This document shows positions 1-8,150 of a stretch of 64,000 nucleotides of DNA, piece by piece. Source of the stretch: Catenuloplanes indicus (GTDB lineage: Bacteria; Actinomycetota; Actinomycetes; Mycobacteriales; Micromonosporaceae); NCBI RefSeq assembly GCF_030813715.1, contig NZ_JAUSUZ010000001.1, positions 930,001 through 994,000 on the forward strand, given 5' to 3'. The notes under the pieces were generated by a model, which ran no database searches, had not been told where the DNA came from, and saw only the letters and a list, made by a program, of their open reading frames with translations. How positions within the stretch are numbered: position 1 is the first letter of the stretch; each line of letters starts with the position of its first letter. The position numbers were made by a program, and so were the translations under genes.

Positions 1-18
1 CCGAACGAGACGCTGCCC

Positions 19-49
19 CGGCCCTGGCACAGTCGATGTGTCAGGGCCG
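19..49. terminator. Stem-loop upstream of zinc-ribbon gene
   Basis: A 13-bp inverted repeat: CGGCCCTGGCACA at 19-31 faces TGTGTCAGGGCCG at 37-49, with one G-T pair and a 5-nt loop. No T-run follows on either strand. It may end a transcript coming from beyond the window edge, or be a leader structure of the zinc-ribbon gene. Confidence 0.4.
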
Positions 50-72
50 TCCGACAACCTGGAGCGCTCCCC

Positions 73-318
73 GTGTTCTTCATCTTCGGTTTCCGCACCA
101 AGGCCGAGTCGCTCGGCTGGGTGCCGGAGACCTGCCGCGTCTGCGGTCAGTCCGGCAGTCTGCTGCTGATCCGCGAGGTCACCAAGTTCAGCCTGTTCTT
201 CATCCCGCTGATCCCGGTGCGCACGAAATACGTGGTGCGCTGCCAGAACGCGTTCTGCCACGCGGAGACGCGGATCGGCCGGGACGAGGCCCGCCGCCTC
301 CAGGCCGCGGTCCGCTGA
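73..318 (+). CDS. Zinc-ribbon domain protein
   Basis: An 81-residue protein with a GTG start 8 nt after a GGAG ribosome-binding site. It has C21-x2-C24 and C57-x4-C62, the spacing of a small zinc ribbon, separated by a hydrophobic stretch (SLFFIPLIPV). It resembles the short zinc-ribbon proteins of actinobacteria whose role is unknown. It is convergent with egtD, and a strong stem-loop separates the two. The metal site is seen in the sequence; any partner or nucleic-acid role would be a guess. Confidence 0.75.
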   Translation: MFFIFGFRTKAESLGWVPETCRVCGQSGSLLLIREVTKFSLFFIPLIPVRTKYVVRCQNAFCHAETRIGRDEARRLQAAVR

Positions 319-324
319 GCGAGC

Positions 325-358
325 GGTGCCGCGGCGCGACGTCACGCGCCGCGGCACC
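325..358. terminator. Bidirectional terminator-like hairpin
   Basis: A perfect 13-bp stem (GTGCCGCGGCGCG at 326-338 with its complement at 345-357) and a 6-nt loop lie between the convergent zinc-ribbon gene and egtD. There is no T-tract, as is usual for high-GC actinobacterial terminators. Its position fits termination from both sides. Confidence 0.65.
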
Positions 359-364
359 ACCGGT

Positions 365-1327
365 TCAGGCCGCCTGCGCCAGGCAGACGGTGAACAGCCC
401 GTCGTCGTCGGTCCAGCGCTGCCGCAGCCGGAACCCGGCCGCCGCCAGCTCGTCGCGCAGCCGCTCCGGCCGGAACTTCGCGGAGACCTCGGTGCGCAGC
501 AGCTCCCCGCGGGCGAAGTCGACCTCCAGATCGAGACCCCGCACCGGTACGCGCATGGGCTCCCGCGCCCGCAGCCGCATCTCGATCCACTCGTTGCCGT
601 CGTCCCAGACCGCGACGTGGTCGAAGCGCTGCGGCTCGAAATCGGCGTCGAGGTGGTGGTTGATCACCCGCAGCACGTTGCGGTTGAAGTCCGCGGTGAC
701 GCCGGCCGCGTCGTCGTAGGCGGGCAGCAGCGTCCGCACGTCCTTGACCAGGTCCGCGCCGAGCAGCAGCCACTCCCCCGGGTCCAGTACGCCGCGCACG
801 TCGCCGAGGAAGCCCGCGCGCTCCGCGGGCAGCAGGTTGCCGATCGTGCCGCCGAGGAACGCGACCATCCGGCTGCCGCCGTCCGGCAGGTGGTGCAGGT
901 GCCGGGTGTAGTCGCCGACGATGCCGCGCACGGACAGCGCCGGGTAGGCCGCGTCCAGCCGGGCGACCGCGTCGGCGAGCGCGGCCGCGGACACGTCCAG
1001 CGGCACGAACGCGCCGAGCGTGCCGTGCGTGAGCAGCGCGTCGAGCAGCAGCCGGGTCTTCTCCGACGACCCGGAGCCGAGCTCGACCAGCGTCTTCGCC
1101 TCGGTGATCCGGGCGATCTCGGCGGACCGGGCGGCCAGGATCGCGCGCTCGGCGCGCGTCGGGTAGTACTCCGGCAGCCGGGTGATCTCGTCGAACAGCT
1201 CGCTGCCGCGCGCGTCGTAGAACCACTTCGGCGGCAGCCACTTCGGGGTGGCGGTCAGGCCGGTCCGGACGTCGGCGCGTAACGCGGCGGCGAGGTCCCG
1301 CTCGTCGAGGTGGACTTCCAGGTTCAC
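365..1327 (-). CDS. egtD: EgtD, L-histidine N-alpha-methyltransferase
   Basis: A 320-residue SAM-dependent enzyme that trimethylates the alpha-amino group of histidine to hercynine, the committed step of ergothioneine synthesis. The family-typical LPEYYPTRAE is at residues 51-60, the SAM-binding VELGSGSSEKT at 81-91, and GGTIGN near 155-165. Length matches the family (about 320). The GTG start overlaps the egtC stop as GTGA, which indicates translational coupling. It is the last gene of egtA-B-C-D, and no egtE follows. Cytosolic. Identification is firm from motifs and operon context. Confidence 0.95.
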   Translation of the reverse strand: MNLEVHLDERDLAAALRADVRTGLTATPKWLPPKWFYDARGSELFDEITRLPEYYPTRAERAILAARSAEIARITEAKTLVELGSGSSEKTRLLLDALLTHGTLGAFVPLDVSAAALADAVARLDAAYPALSVRGIVGDYTRHLHHLPDGGSRMVAFLGGTIGNLLPAERAGFLGDVRGVLDPGEWLLLGADLVKDVRTLLPAYDDAAGVTADFNRNVLRVINHHLDADFEPQRFDHVAVWDDGNEWIEMRLRAREPMRVPVRGLDLEVDFARGELLRTEVSAKFRPERLRDELAAAGFRLRQRWTDDDGLFTVCLAQAA

Positions 1328-2073
1328 GGTGCCTCCAGCGGCGTCAGGTCCAGGGTGGATCGGGTCGCTACCAGCAGATGGCGTGGCGGCATCTCCGCCC
1401 AGCCGGGTGTGTCGTCCAGCGGTTCTGAGCTGACGGTCAGCGAGCCGGGGCCGTCCAGGTAGGACAGCGCGTGCCCCCAGGTGGTCGCGGCGACGCGGGT
1501 GCCGTCGGTCAGCAGCAGGTTGAGCCGGGAGTCAGGGGCGGCGGCGTGCACGGCGCGGAGCGTCCCGGCGAGCGCGCCGCCCGGTTCCGCACCGGCCCGC
1601 AGGCGGTCCCGGACCAGCGCCCAGAGCAGCGCGGAGTCGGTCGGCGCGTCCAGCGTGAGCAGGTCGCGCACCGGCAGCCGCTCGGCGAGCTTCGCCACCG
1701 AGTCCGGCCAGCCGGCCACCTTCCCGTTGTGACTGAACAGCCAGCGGCCCTCGGCGAACGGCGCGGCCGCCCCCTCGGTCACCGGCATGCCGGCGGTCGC
1801 GGACCGCACGGCCGCGAGCACCGCGCCGGACGCCGTCGCCGCGGCCAGCGCCATCAGCGACGGGTCCGACCAGATCGGCGTTGCGCGCCGGTAGCGCACC
1901 GGTTCGCCGCCGGAGCCGGGGTACCAGCCGACGCCGAATCCGTCCACATTGATCGTGCCGCCGCCGCGCATGTCGCGTGGCGCCCACGCCTGACGGCACA
2001 ACGCGTGCGGCGCATCGAAGAGCAGACCGTCCAGGGGTACGGGTTCCCCGAGGTACGCCAGGTGGCGGCACAT
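1324..2073 (-). CDS. egtC: EgtC, gamma-glutamyl-hercynylcysteine sulfoxide hydrolase
   Basis: A 249-residue class II glutamine-amidotransferase-fold hydrolase. The protein begins MCRHLAYLGEP, so after Met removal the catalytic N-terminal nucleophile Cys2 is exposed as in this family. EgtC removes the gamma-glutamyl group from the sulfoxide made by EgtB. The ATG overlaps the egtB stop as TGATG, and its own stop overlaps the egtD start, so the four genes are probably translated as a coupled set. Start chosen because Cys must follow the initiator Met. Confidence 0.93.
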   Translation of the reverse strand: MCRHLAYLGEPVPLDGLLFDAPHALCRQAWAPRDMRGGGTINVDGFGVGWYPGSGGEPVRYRRATPIWSDPSLMALAAATASGAVLAAVRSATAGMPVTEGAAAPFAEGRWLFSHNGKVAGWPDSVAKLAERLPVRDLLTLDAPTDSALLWALVRDRLRAGAEPGGALAGTLRAVHAAAPDSRLNLLLTDGTRVAATTWGHALSYLDGPGSLTVSSEPLDDTPGWAEMPPRHLLVATRSTLDLTPLEAP

Positions 2074-3371
2074 CAGGCGAGTTCCTCCGGGCGGGCGTCG
2101 CGCGCGCACCGGAAGCCGCTGAAGATCTGCCGCCGGATCGGGTAGTCCCAGTTGCGGAACGTGCCCCGGCAGGCGGCCGCGTCCGTGCCGAACGACCCGC
2201 CGCGCAGCACCTTGTAGTCCGGCCCGAAGAACACCTCCGAGTACTCCCGGTAGGGGAACGCGCGGAACCCGGGGTAGCCGTGGAAGTCCGAGGAGGTCCA
2301 CTCCCACACGTCGCCGATCAGCTGGTGCACGCCGAGCGGCGACGCGCCGTCCGGGTACGCGCCGACCGGTGCCGGGCTGAGGTGCCGCTGGCCGAGGTTG
2401 GCGTGCCGGGACTCCGGCGGGTCGTCGCCCCACGGGAAACGGCGGGACCGGCCGGTCGCCGGGTCGAACCGGGCCGCCTTCTCCCACTCCGCCTCGGTCG
2501 GCAGCCGTCTGCCGGCCCAGCGGGCGTAGGCGCGCGCCTCGTACCAGCAGACGTGCACGACCGGCTCGTCCGGCACGATCCGCTCGGTGCGGCCGAAGCG
2601 GGTGTACGTCTCGCCGTCCGTGTTCCAGTGCGCGGGCCCGGTCAGCCCGGCCGCGATCCGGTGCGCCCAGCCGTCCACGCCCCACCAGCGCTCGTCGTCG
2701 TACCCGCCGGCCCGGATGAACTCTCGATAGCGCGCGTTGGTGACCGGCGCGGCGTCGATGACGAACGCGGGCACGTCGACAGCGTGCGCCGGGCGCTCGT
2801 TGTCCAGCGCCCACGGCTCCACGTCCGTACCCATGGTGAACGGTCCACCGGGTATCAGCACTTCGTCCTTGATCTTCACGGACCCGGCCGGGGGCGCCCC
2901 GGCAGCCAGGACCGGCGCACCGGCCCGCAGCTGGTGGGTGGCGAGCATGGTCTCGTCGTGCTGCTGCTCGTGCTGGACGATCATCCCGAACGCGAAGCCG
3001 TCCGCCACCAGCGGCCGGCCGTCCATCCGTACCGTGTCCAGGATGTCCAGGACCTTGGCCCGGACCTGCCGGACATAGGCGCGGGCCTCGGCCGGGTTGA
3101 GCAGCGGCAGCGCGGGACGGTCCCGGCGCGGATACTTGAACGCGTCGTAGAGCTCGTCGATGTCCCGGCGGACCGGTTCGCGACCGCCGACGTCGCGGAC
3201 CAGCCACAGCTCCTCCTGGTTGCCTACGTGCGCCAGGTCCCAGACCAGCGGCGACATCAGCGGCGAGTGCTGGCGGATCAGGTCGTCGTCGTCCACGGCC
3301 TCGATCAGCGTCTCGGTGCGGGCGCGGGCGCGCTCCAGTTCCGCGGCGACGCTCAGTCGAAGGTCAGTCAT
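2073..3371 (-). CDS. egtB: EgtB, ergothioneine sulfoxide synthase
   Basis: A 432-residue non-heme iron enzyme that couples hercynine to gamma-glutamylcysteine using O2. The N-terminal DinB-like domain carries the iron-binding HEQQHDE motif around residues 133-140 and a further His in DLAHVGNQEE near 46. The rest is a formylglycine-generating-enzyme-type (FGE-sulfatase) domain ending in GFRCARD. Length is normal. The start overlaps the end of egtA by 8 nt and the stop overlaps egtC. Use of gamma-glutamylcysteine fits the presence of egtA and egtC. Confidence 0.95.
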   Translation of the reverse strand: MTDLRLSVAAELERARARTETLIEAVDDDDLIRQHSPLMSPLVWDLAHVGNQEELWLVRDVGGREPVRRDIDELYDAFKYPRRDRPALPLLNPAEARAYVRQVRAKVLDILDTVRMDGRPLVADGFAFGMIVQHEQQHDETMLATHQLRAGAPVLAAGAPPAGSVKIKDEVLIPGGPFTMGTDVEPWALDNERPAHAVDVPAFVIDAAPVTNARYREFIRAGGYDDERWWGVDGWAHRIAAGLTGPAHWNTDGETYTRFGRTERIVPDEPVVHVCWYEARAYARWAGRRLPTEAEWEKAARFDPATGRSRRFPWGDDPPESRHANLGQRHLSPAPVGAYPDGASPLGVHQLIGDVWEWTSSDFHGYPGFRAFPYREYSEVFFGPDYKVLRGGSFGTDAAACRGTFRNWDYPIRRQIFSGFRCARDARPEELA

Positions 3372-4566
3372 GGGTCTGCGGCTCCTTGCGGGATCGAGCG
3401 GCCAGCCGCCGCCCGGCGATGTCGGCGACCCGGTCGCGCAGCCGCGCGGGCAGGCCGATGCGGTCGAGGTTGCGGCAGGCCAGGTCCAGCAGGCCGGCCG
3501 CGGCGGCGCCGACCGCGGGACACGTGAGCCCGTCCCGGGCCGCCTCCCGCCAGCGGTCGGCGGCCGGGGCGGCCAGGTCGCGGGCCCGGTCGAGCACGGC
3601 GTCGTCGAGCAGCGCGGCCAGGATCGCGGCCGGCGCGATCCACTCGTCGCCGGGCTGCGCGTCCAGATAGCGGATCTCCAGGTAGCCGCGCGGGCGTACC
3701 GGTGGGAAGAGCGTGCCGAGGTGGTACTCCAGGTCCTCGACCGTGGGCGGGCGGGGCAGCCGGCCGCGGATCCAGCCGGCGAACGTGAGGCCCGGTGGCG
3801 CGTCCCAGTCGCCGCCGTCGCGGCGCAGGCAGAGCAGTGGTGCGTCCAGCGCGTACCGGGCCCAGGTCTGTGCCGGGTCGGCGCCGGTGCCGACCGGGCG
3901 GGTGAGGCCGGGTTCCATGCCGTACCAGACCGCCATCCGCCCGCACGCCCAGCCGGTGTCCCGGCCGGCCCGGAACCGGGAGGTGGCGAACGCGGCCAGC
4001 AGCGGCGGCCCGAACTCGTGCACCGCGGCCCAGCGCCGGGCCACGTCGGCCGGCCGGCCCGCGTCCAGGCAGACCTGGAGGCCGGCGGTGCTGCACATCA
4101 TGATCCGCCCGTGGTGGCCGCGCCGGTCGAACCGACGCTGCATCGCGCCGTACCGTGGCGTGTGCAGCAGGCGGCGAGGTGGGCGGTGGGGATCGAGGCC
4201 GGTGCCGCCGAGCGCGAGACCGGCGCGGGCGAGGCGGTCGCCGAGGGCCGCGCGTCCCGCTTCGACCGCGGTGTACAGCGCGGCCGGCGAGCCGGCCGGG
4301 GCGGAGGAGAGCTCGACCTGACCGCCCGGTTCGACCGTGACGGTGCCGCCGCCCGGAAGCGTCCGGGGTGCGGGGTTGCCGAGCGTGCCGGGCGCGTACG
4401 GCCCGAGCGCGTGCCGCAGATCCTCGATGGTGAGCGGCGACGACGGTGCCGCCGCGTGGTGCACCGTCCATTCGAGTTCGACGCCGATCCGCCGTGGTGG
4501 CCCGGTCTTGAAGCAGATGCCGCTGACGTGTTCCGCGGCATCGGAGATCGCGGATAGTTCCAGCAT
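3364..4566 (-). CDS. egtA: EgtA, glutamate-cysteine ligase
   Basis: About 400 residues, first gene of the ergothioneine operon. The protein matches the GCS2-type glutamate-cysteine ligases (RIGVELEWTVHHA near the N-terminus, CSTAGLQVCLDAG mid-protein) and would supply gamma-glutamylcysteine to EgtB. Start placed at the ATG giving MLELSAIS, with GGGATC just ahead; in-frame ATGs up to about 14 codons upstream are possible. It overlaps egtB by 8 nt. No dedicated operator was recognised in the 70-nt gap behind it. Confidence 0.92.
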   Translation of the reverse strand: MLELSAISDAAEHVSGICFKTGPPRRIGVELEWTVHHAAAPSSPLTIEDLRHALGPYAPGTLGNPAPRTLPGGGTVTVEPGGQVELSSAPAGSPAALYTAVEAGRAALGDRLARAGLALGGTGLDPHRPPRRLLHTPRYGAMQRRFDRRGHHGRIMMCSTAGLQVCLDAGRPADVARRWAAVHEFGPPLLAAFATSRFRAGRDTGWACGRMAVWYGMEPGLTRPVGTGADPAQTWARYALDAPLLCLRRDGGDWDAPPGLTFAGWIRGRLPRPPTVEDLEYHLGTLFPPVRPRGYLEIRYLDAQPGDEWIAPAAILAALLDDAVLDRARDLAAPAADRWREAARDGLTCPAVGAAAAGLLDLACRNLDRIGLPARLRDRVADIAGRRLAARSRKEPQTHD

Positions 4567-4636
4567 GATCCCGACGATACCCATGACTTTCGGTGCACAC
4601 ACCACCACGCGGCGAAGTGAATCGATGTTGAACGCG

Positions 4637-5308
4637 TCACGTCAGCAGCGGGCGCCAGCGGTCCGCCGACGCCATGCTGTCCGTCATCACCCGCTCCAGA
4701 AAGGTGCCCACTTTGGACAGCCGGTCGCGCACCGGGCTGCCGGGGCTCAGCTCCGCCGCCGCGGCCGTCGCCGCCCGCGCCGCGTCGATCGTCTGCAGCG
4801 CGCTGATCACCACGGAGCGGTACCAGGCGTCGTCGTCGACCACGTAGACGTCGCGCCGGCGCTGCGGGTCGTGCTCGCGCCGGACGTAACCGCTGTCGAT
4901 CAGGAAGTTGACCGAGGCGGAGACGGACGCCGGGCTGACGCCGAGGCGGCCGGCCAGCTCCGCCGCGGTGCGCCGACCACCCTCGGCCATCAGCAGGTCG
5001 ACGTGCACCCGCGCGGTGATCCGCGGCAGGCCGGACCGGACCGCCATCTCGACGATCGCCTGCACCGCCGCGCCGCCGGGCGCGGTGGCCGGCGGCGGCA
5101 CCGGCGTGCCGCGCCGCGTCCGCCGGGCCGTCGCCCGCTGCGCCCACTGTGGACGGTAGCGGGCGGGGCCGCCGTTGCGGGCCACCTCGCGGCTGATCGT
5201 CGACGTCGGGCGCCCGAGCCGCCGGGCGATCTCGGCGTAGCTGAGCCGGCCCTCGAGACCGGCCGCGATGCTCCGGCGCTCCTGCGCGGTCAACCGTCCC
5301 CCTGGCAT
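4637..5308 (-). CDS. Two-HTH regulator: IS30-type HTH fused to GbsR/MarR domain
   Basis: A 223-residue DNA-binding protein read from the ATG giving MPGGRLTAQE. Residues about 20-45 (YAEIARRLGRPTSTISREV) look like the HTH_38 domain of IS30-type transposases. Residues about 105-145 (TAAELAGRLGVSPASVSASV) form a MarR/GbsR-type winged helix followed by an alpha-helical dimerisation tail. It is divergent from a cytochrome P450 gene, so a local repressor is likely. Four ATTGC motifs lie directly upstream and are candidate operator half-sites. No transposase catalytic domain is present, so this is a regulator rather than an IS remnant. An ATG 10 codons further upstream is possible. Confidence 0.8.
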   Translation of the reverse strand: MPGGRLTAQERRSIAAGLEGRLSYAEIARRLGRPTSTISREVARNGGPARYRPQWAQRATARRTRRGTPVPPPATAPGGAAVQAIVEMAVRSGLPRITARVHVDLLMAEGGRRTAAELAGRLGVSPASVSASVNFLIDSGYVRREHDPQRRRDVYVVDDDAWYRSVVISALQTIDAARAATAAAAELSPGSPVRDRLSKVGTFLERVMTDSMASADRWRPLLT

Positions 5309-5336
5309 GCCACCAGTGTTGCCTTCGACGCCATAC

Positions 5337-5388
5337 ATTGCAACGAGACATTGCGTTCGGCGACAGCGTCATTGCACCGATTTATTGC
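5337..5388. promoter_or_regulatory. ATTGC direct-repeat cluster, candidate operator
   Basis: ATTGC occurs at 5337, 5350, 5371 and 5384: two pairs each spaced 13 bp, with 21 bp between the second and third copies. The pattern is in the divergent gap between the two-HTH regulator and the P450 gene. Two pairs of short direct repeats would suit a protein with two DNA-binding domains, which is inference. Confidence 0.45.
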
Positions 5389-5491
5389 CTCTGAACTGCG
5401 ATTTTGCCTCCATCGACATTGACCTGACGTCGGCGGCCGCCATAGCGTTTTGCCATCTGCGAACGCGTACTATCGCGACTGGGGGATCGTC

Positions 5492-6664
5492 ATGAGCGGA
5501 TCCGTGCACACCGTCACCGGGACGCCGAAGGAGCGCCGGCCCGGCCGTCCCTTCGACCCGCCGGCCGAGTTCACCGAGGCACGCCGGCACGGGCCGATCA
5601 GCCGGTTCACGCACGACTACGGCAAGCCCGGCTGGCTGGTCACCGGCTTCGACCTGGTCCGGTCGGTGCTGGCCGACCCGCGGTTCAGCGCGCGGAAGGA
5701 CCTGATCAACGTCGGCGACTTCACCATTCCACCGGCGCCGCCCGGCGAGTTCCTGATGACCGACGAGCCGGAGCACGGGCGCTACCGCAAACGGCTGCAG
5801 GGCCGGTTCACGGTACGCCGCATGCGGCTGCTGGCCGAACGGATCGAGGAGGTCACCACGGCCTGCCTGGACGAGATGGAGCGGACCGGGCCCCCGGCCG
5901 ATGTGGTGACCGCGTTCGCGAAGCCGATCCCGGCGATCGTGATCTGCGAGCTGCTCGGCGTGCCGTACACGGACCGCGGCCGGTTCCAGGAGCAGGTGGA
6001 CGCGTTCATGGGCGGCGAGACCACCGAGGAGGAACTGGTCGCGGCGTACACCGCGACCCAGCACTACCTGGACGAGCTGGTCGCCGCGAAGCGCGCGCAC
6101 CCGACCGACGACATCCTCAGCGAACTGACCACCGGCGACCTGACCGACGAGGAGCTGCGCGGGATCAGCCTGCTGCTGCTCGCGGCCGGGCTGGACACCA
6201 CCACGAACATGTTGTCGCTGGGCACGTACGCGCTGCTGGAGAACCCGGCGCAGCTCGCCGCGATGCGCGCCGCCCCGGACCGCGGCGTCGAGGAACTGCT
6301 GCGCTACCTGACCGTGGCGAAGACGTTCTGGCGGACCGCGCTGGAGGACGTCGAGCTGGGCGGCCAGCTCGTCGAGGCCGGCACCACGGTCGTGCTGTCG
6401 TACCACACGGCCGACCACGACCCGGAGCGCTTCACCGACCCGCACACGCTCGACGTGGGCCGGCAGCAGGGCGGGCACCTCGCGTTCGGCCACGGCATCC
6501 ACCAGTGCCTGGGCCAGCAGCTGGCCCGGGTGGAGATGCGGGTCGCGTTCACCGCGCTGTTCGGCCGCTTCCCCACGCTGCGCCTGGCCGGCCCGGTCAC
6601 GCTACGCCCGGAGACCGCGGACGTCTACGGCGTGAAGAGCCTGCCGGTCACCTGGACCCCGTGA
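5492..6664 (+). CDS. Cytochrome P450
   Basis: A 390-residue soluble bacterial P450 of the CYP105/107 type. The I-helix oxygen-binding motif AGLDTT is near residue 231, the K-helix ExxR (ELLR) near 266, and the heme-thiolate signature FGHGIHQCLG has its Cys at about 339. Length is standard. Start chosen at the ATG preceded by GGGGGATC; codons further upstream lack a ribosome-binding site. No ferredoxin or reductase gene adjoins it, so electrons must come from elsewhere. The divergent two-HTH regulator probably controls it. The substrate cannot be inferred, and no biosynthetic cluster surrounds the gene. Confidence 0.93.
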   Translation: MSGSVHTVTGTPKERRPGRPFDPPAEFTEARRHGPISRFTHDYGKPGWLVTGFDLVRSVLADPRFSARKDLINVGDFTIPPAPPGEFLMTDEPEHGRYRKRLQGRFTVRRMRLLAERIEEVTTACLDEMERTGPPADVVTAFAKPIPAIVICELLGVPYTDRGRFQEQVDAFMGGETTEEELVAAYTATQHYLDELVAAKRAHPTDDILSELTTGDLTDEELRGISLLLLAAGLDTTTNMLSLGTYALLENPAQLAAMRAAPDRGVEELLRYLTVAKTFWRTALEDVELGGQLVEAGTTVVLSYHTADHDPERFTDPHTLDVGRQQGGHLAFGHGIHQCLGQQLARVEMRVAFTALFGRFPTLRLAGPVTLRPETADVYGVKSLPVTWTP

Positions 6665-6716
6665 CGGGGACCTTCGGCCCTGTCCGCACCGGCCGGGACT
6701 CACGCAGGCTACGGGC

Positions 6717-8132
6717 GTGGCGAAGACAGAGATCCCGTCGGTGATCCAGGGTGGCATGGGTGTCGGTGTCTCCGGCTGGCGGCTGGCTCGCGCGGTGGCC
6801 GAGGCCGGGCAGCTCGGCGTGGTCTCCGGCGTGGCGCTCGACGCGCAGCTCGCCCGGCGGCTGCAGCGCGGGGACGAGGGCGGGCATCTGCGGCGGGCGC
6901 TGGCGGCGTTCCCGGTTCCGGCGTTGGCCACGGTGGTGCTCGACCGGTACTACGTGGCCGGTGGTGTGCCGGCGGGGCAGCCGATGCGGCCGGTGCCGAA
7001 GCTCGGGCTGCGGCAGCGGCTGCAGGCGCAGCTGCTGACCGTGATCGCCAACTTCGCCGAGGTGTTCCTGGCCAAGGAGGGGCACGACGGGGTGGTCGGC
7101 GTCAACTATCTGGAGAAGATCCAGACCTGCACGCCGGCGGCGGTGTACGGGGCGATGCTGGCCGGTGTCGACTACGTGCTGATGGGGGCCGGACTGCCCA
7201 CGGAGATCCCGCGGCTGCTCGGCACGCTGGCGGCCGGACGGCGCGCGACGCTGCCGGTGACCGTGCACGGCGCACTGCCGGACGAGGACCACCACGTCAC
7301 GCTCGACCCGGCCGAGGTGCTCGGCGAGGCCGCTGGACCGCTGCACCGGCCGCGGTTCCTGGCGATCGTCTCGTCCGCCACGCTGGCCGCGTACCTCGCG
7401 CGGGACGCGGCGACCCGGCCGGACGGGTTCGTGCTGGAGGGCCCGGTCGCCGGCGGGCACAGCGCGCGTCCCCGGGGCCGGCTGGTCCTGGACGACGACG
7501 GCGAACCGGTCTACGGCGCCCGGGACCGCGTCGACGTACCCGCGATGGTCGCTCTCGGTCTGCCGTTCTGGCTGGCCGGCGGCCAGTGCGGCCCGGAGTA
7601 CCTGGCCGCGGCGAAACGTGCGGGCGCGGCCGGGGTCCAGGTCGGCAGCGCGTTCGCGCTGTGCCGGGAGTCCGCGCTGGACGACGGTCTGAAGCGGCGG
7701 CTCCGCGACGACACAGCCGCGGGCACGCTGACCGTGCGCAACGACGTGCGGGCGTCGCCGACCGGATTCCCCTTCAAGACCGCGTCGCTGCCCGGGACCG
7801 CCGCCGACGAGCGGGTGTACGCGGCCCGGCCCCGGATGTGCGATCTGAGTTATCTGCGCACGCCGTACCGGCGGGAGAACGGCGCGGTCGGCTACCGCTG
7901 CCCGGCGGAGCCGGTCGAGGAGTACGTGCGCAAGGGCGGCGCGGCCGGGGACACCGACGGCAGCCGCTGCCTGTGCAACGGCCTGATGGCCACGGCCGGC
8001 CTGGCACAGACGCGGCCCGGCGGACACCCGGAACCGCCGCTGGTCACACTCGGCCAGGATCTCGGGTTCCTGTCCCGGCTGACCGCGGACTACGGCGCGG
8101 CCGACGTCGTCCGCTACCTGCTGCGCACCTGA
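6717..8132 (+). CDS. Nitronate monooxygenase (2-nitropropane dioxygenase family)
   Basis: A 471-residue FMN-dependent TIM-barrel protein. It starts IPSVIQGGMGVGVSGWRLA, the phosphate-binding start of this family, and has GPVAGGHSARPRG (residues about 242-254) and the glycine-rich WLAGGQCGP / AGVQVGSAFALC, which bind FMN. It is about 100-150 residues longer than classical NMO proteins; the extra C-terminal part is Cys-rich (MCDLSYL, YRCPAEP, SRCLCNG). Such long forms occur in actinobacteria. The usual role is oxidative detoxification of nitroalkanes; this subgroup's substrate is unverified. It may be co-transcribed with the P450 52 bp upstream. Confidence 0.82.
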   Translation: MAKTEIPSVIQGGMGVGVSGWRLARAVAEAGQLGVVSGVALDAQLARRLQRGDEGGHLRRALAAFPVPALATVVLDRYYVAGGVPAGQPMRPVPKLGLRQRLQAQLLTVIANFAEVFLAKEGHDGVVGVNYLEKIQTCTPAAVYGAMLAGVDYVLMGAGLPTEIPRLLGTLAAGRRATLPVTVHGALPDEDHHVTLDPAEVLGEAAGPLHRPRFLAIVSSATLAAYLARDAATRPDGFVLEGPVAGGHSARPRGRLVLDDDGEPVYGARDRVDVPAMVALGLPFWLAGGQCGPEYLAAAKRAGAAGVQVGSAFALCRESALDDGLKRRLRDDTAAGTLTVRNDVRASPTGFPFKTASLPGTAADERVYAARPRMCDLSYLRTPYRRENGAVGYRCPAEPVEEYVRKGGAAGDTDGSRCLCNGLMATAGLAQTRPGGHPEPPLVTLGQDLGFLSRLTADYGAADVVRYLLRT

Positions 8133-8150
8133 CGGCCCGGCGGGACGCGC

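Noticed and set aside
5492-8132. Biosynthetic gene cluster around the P450
   Set aside because: Neighbours are a regulator and a nitronate monooxygenase; no scaffold-forming enzyme, ferredoxin or transporter is present.
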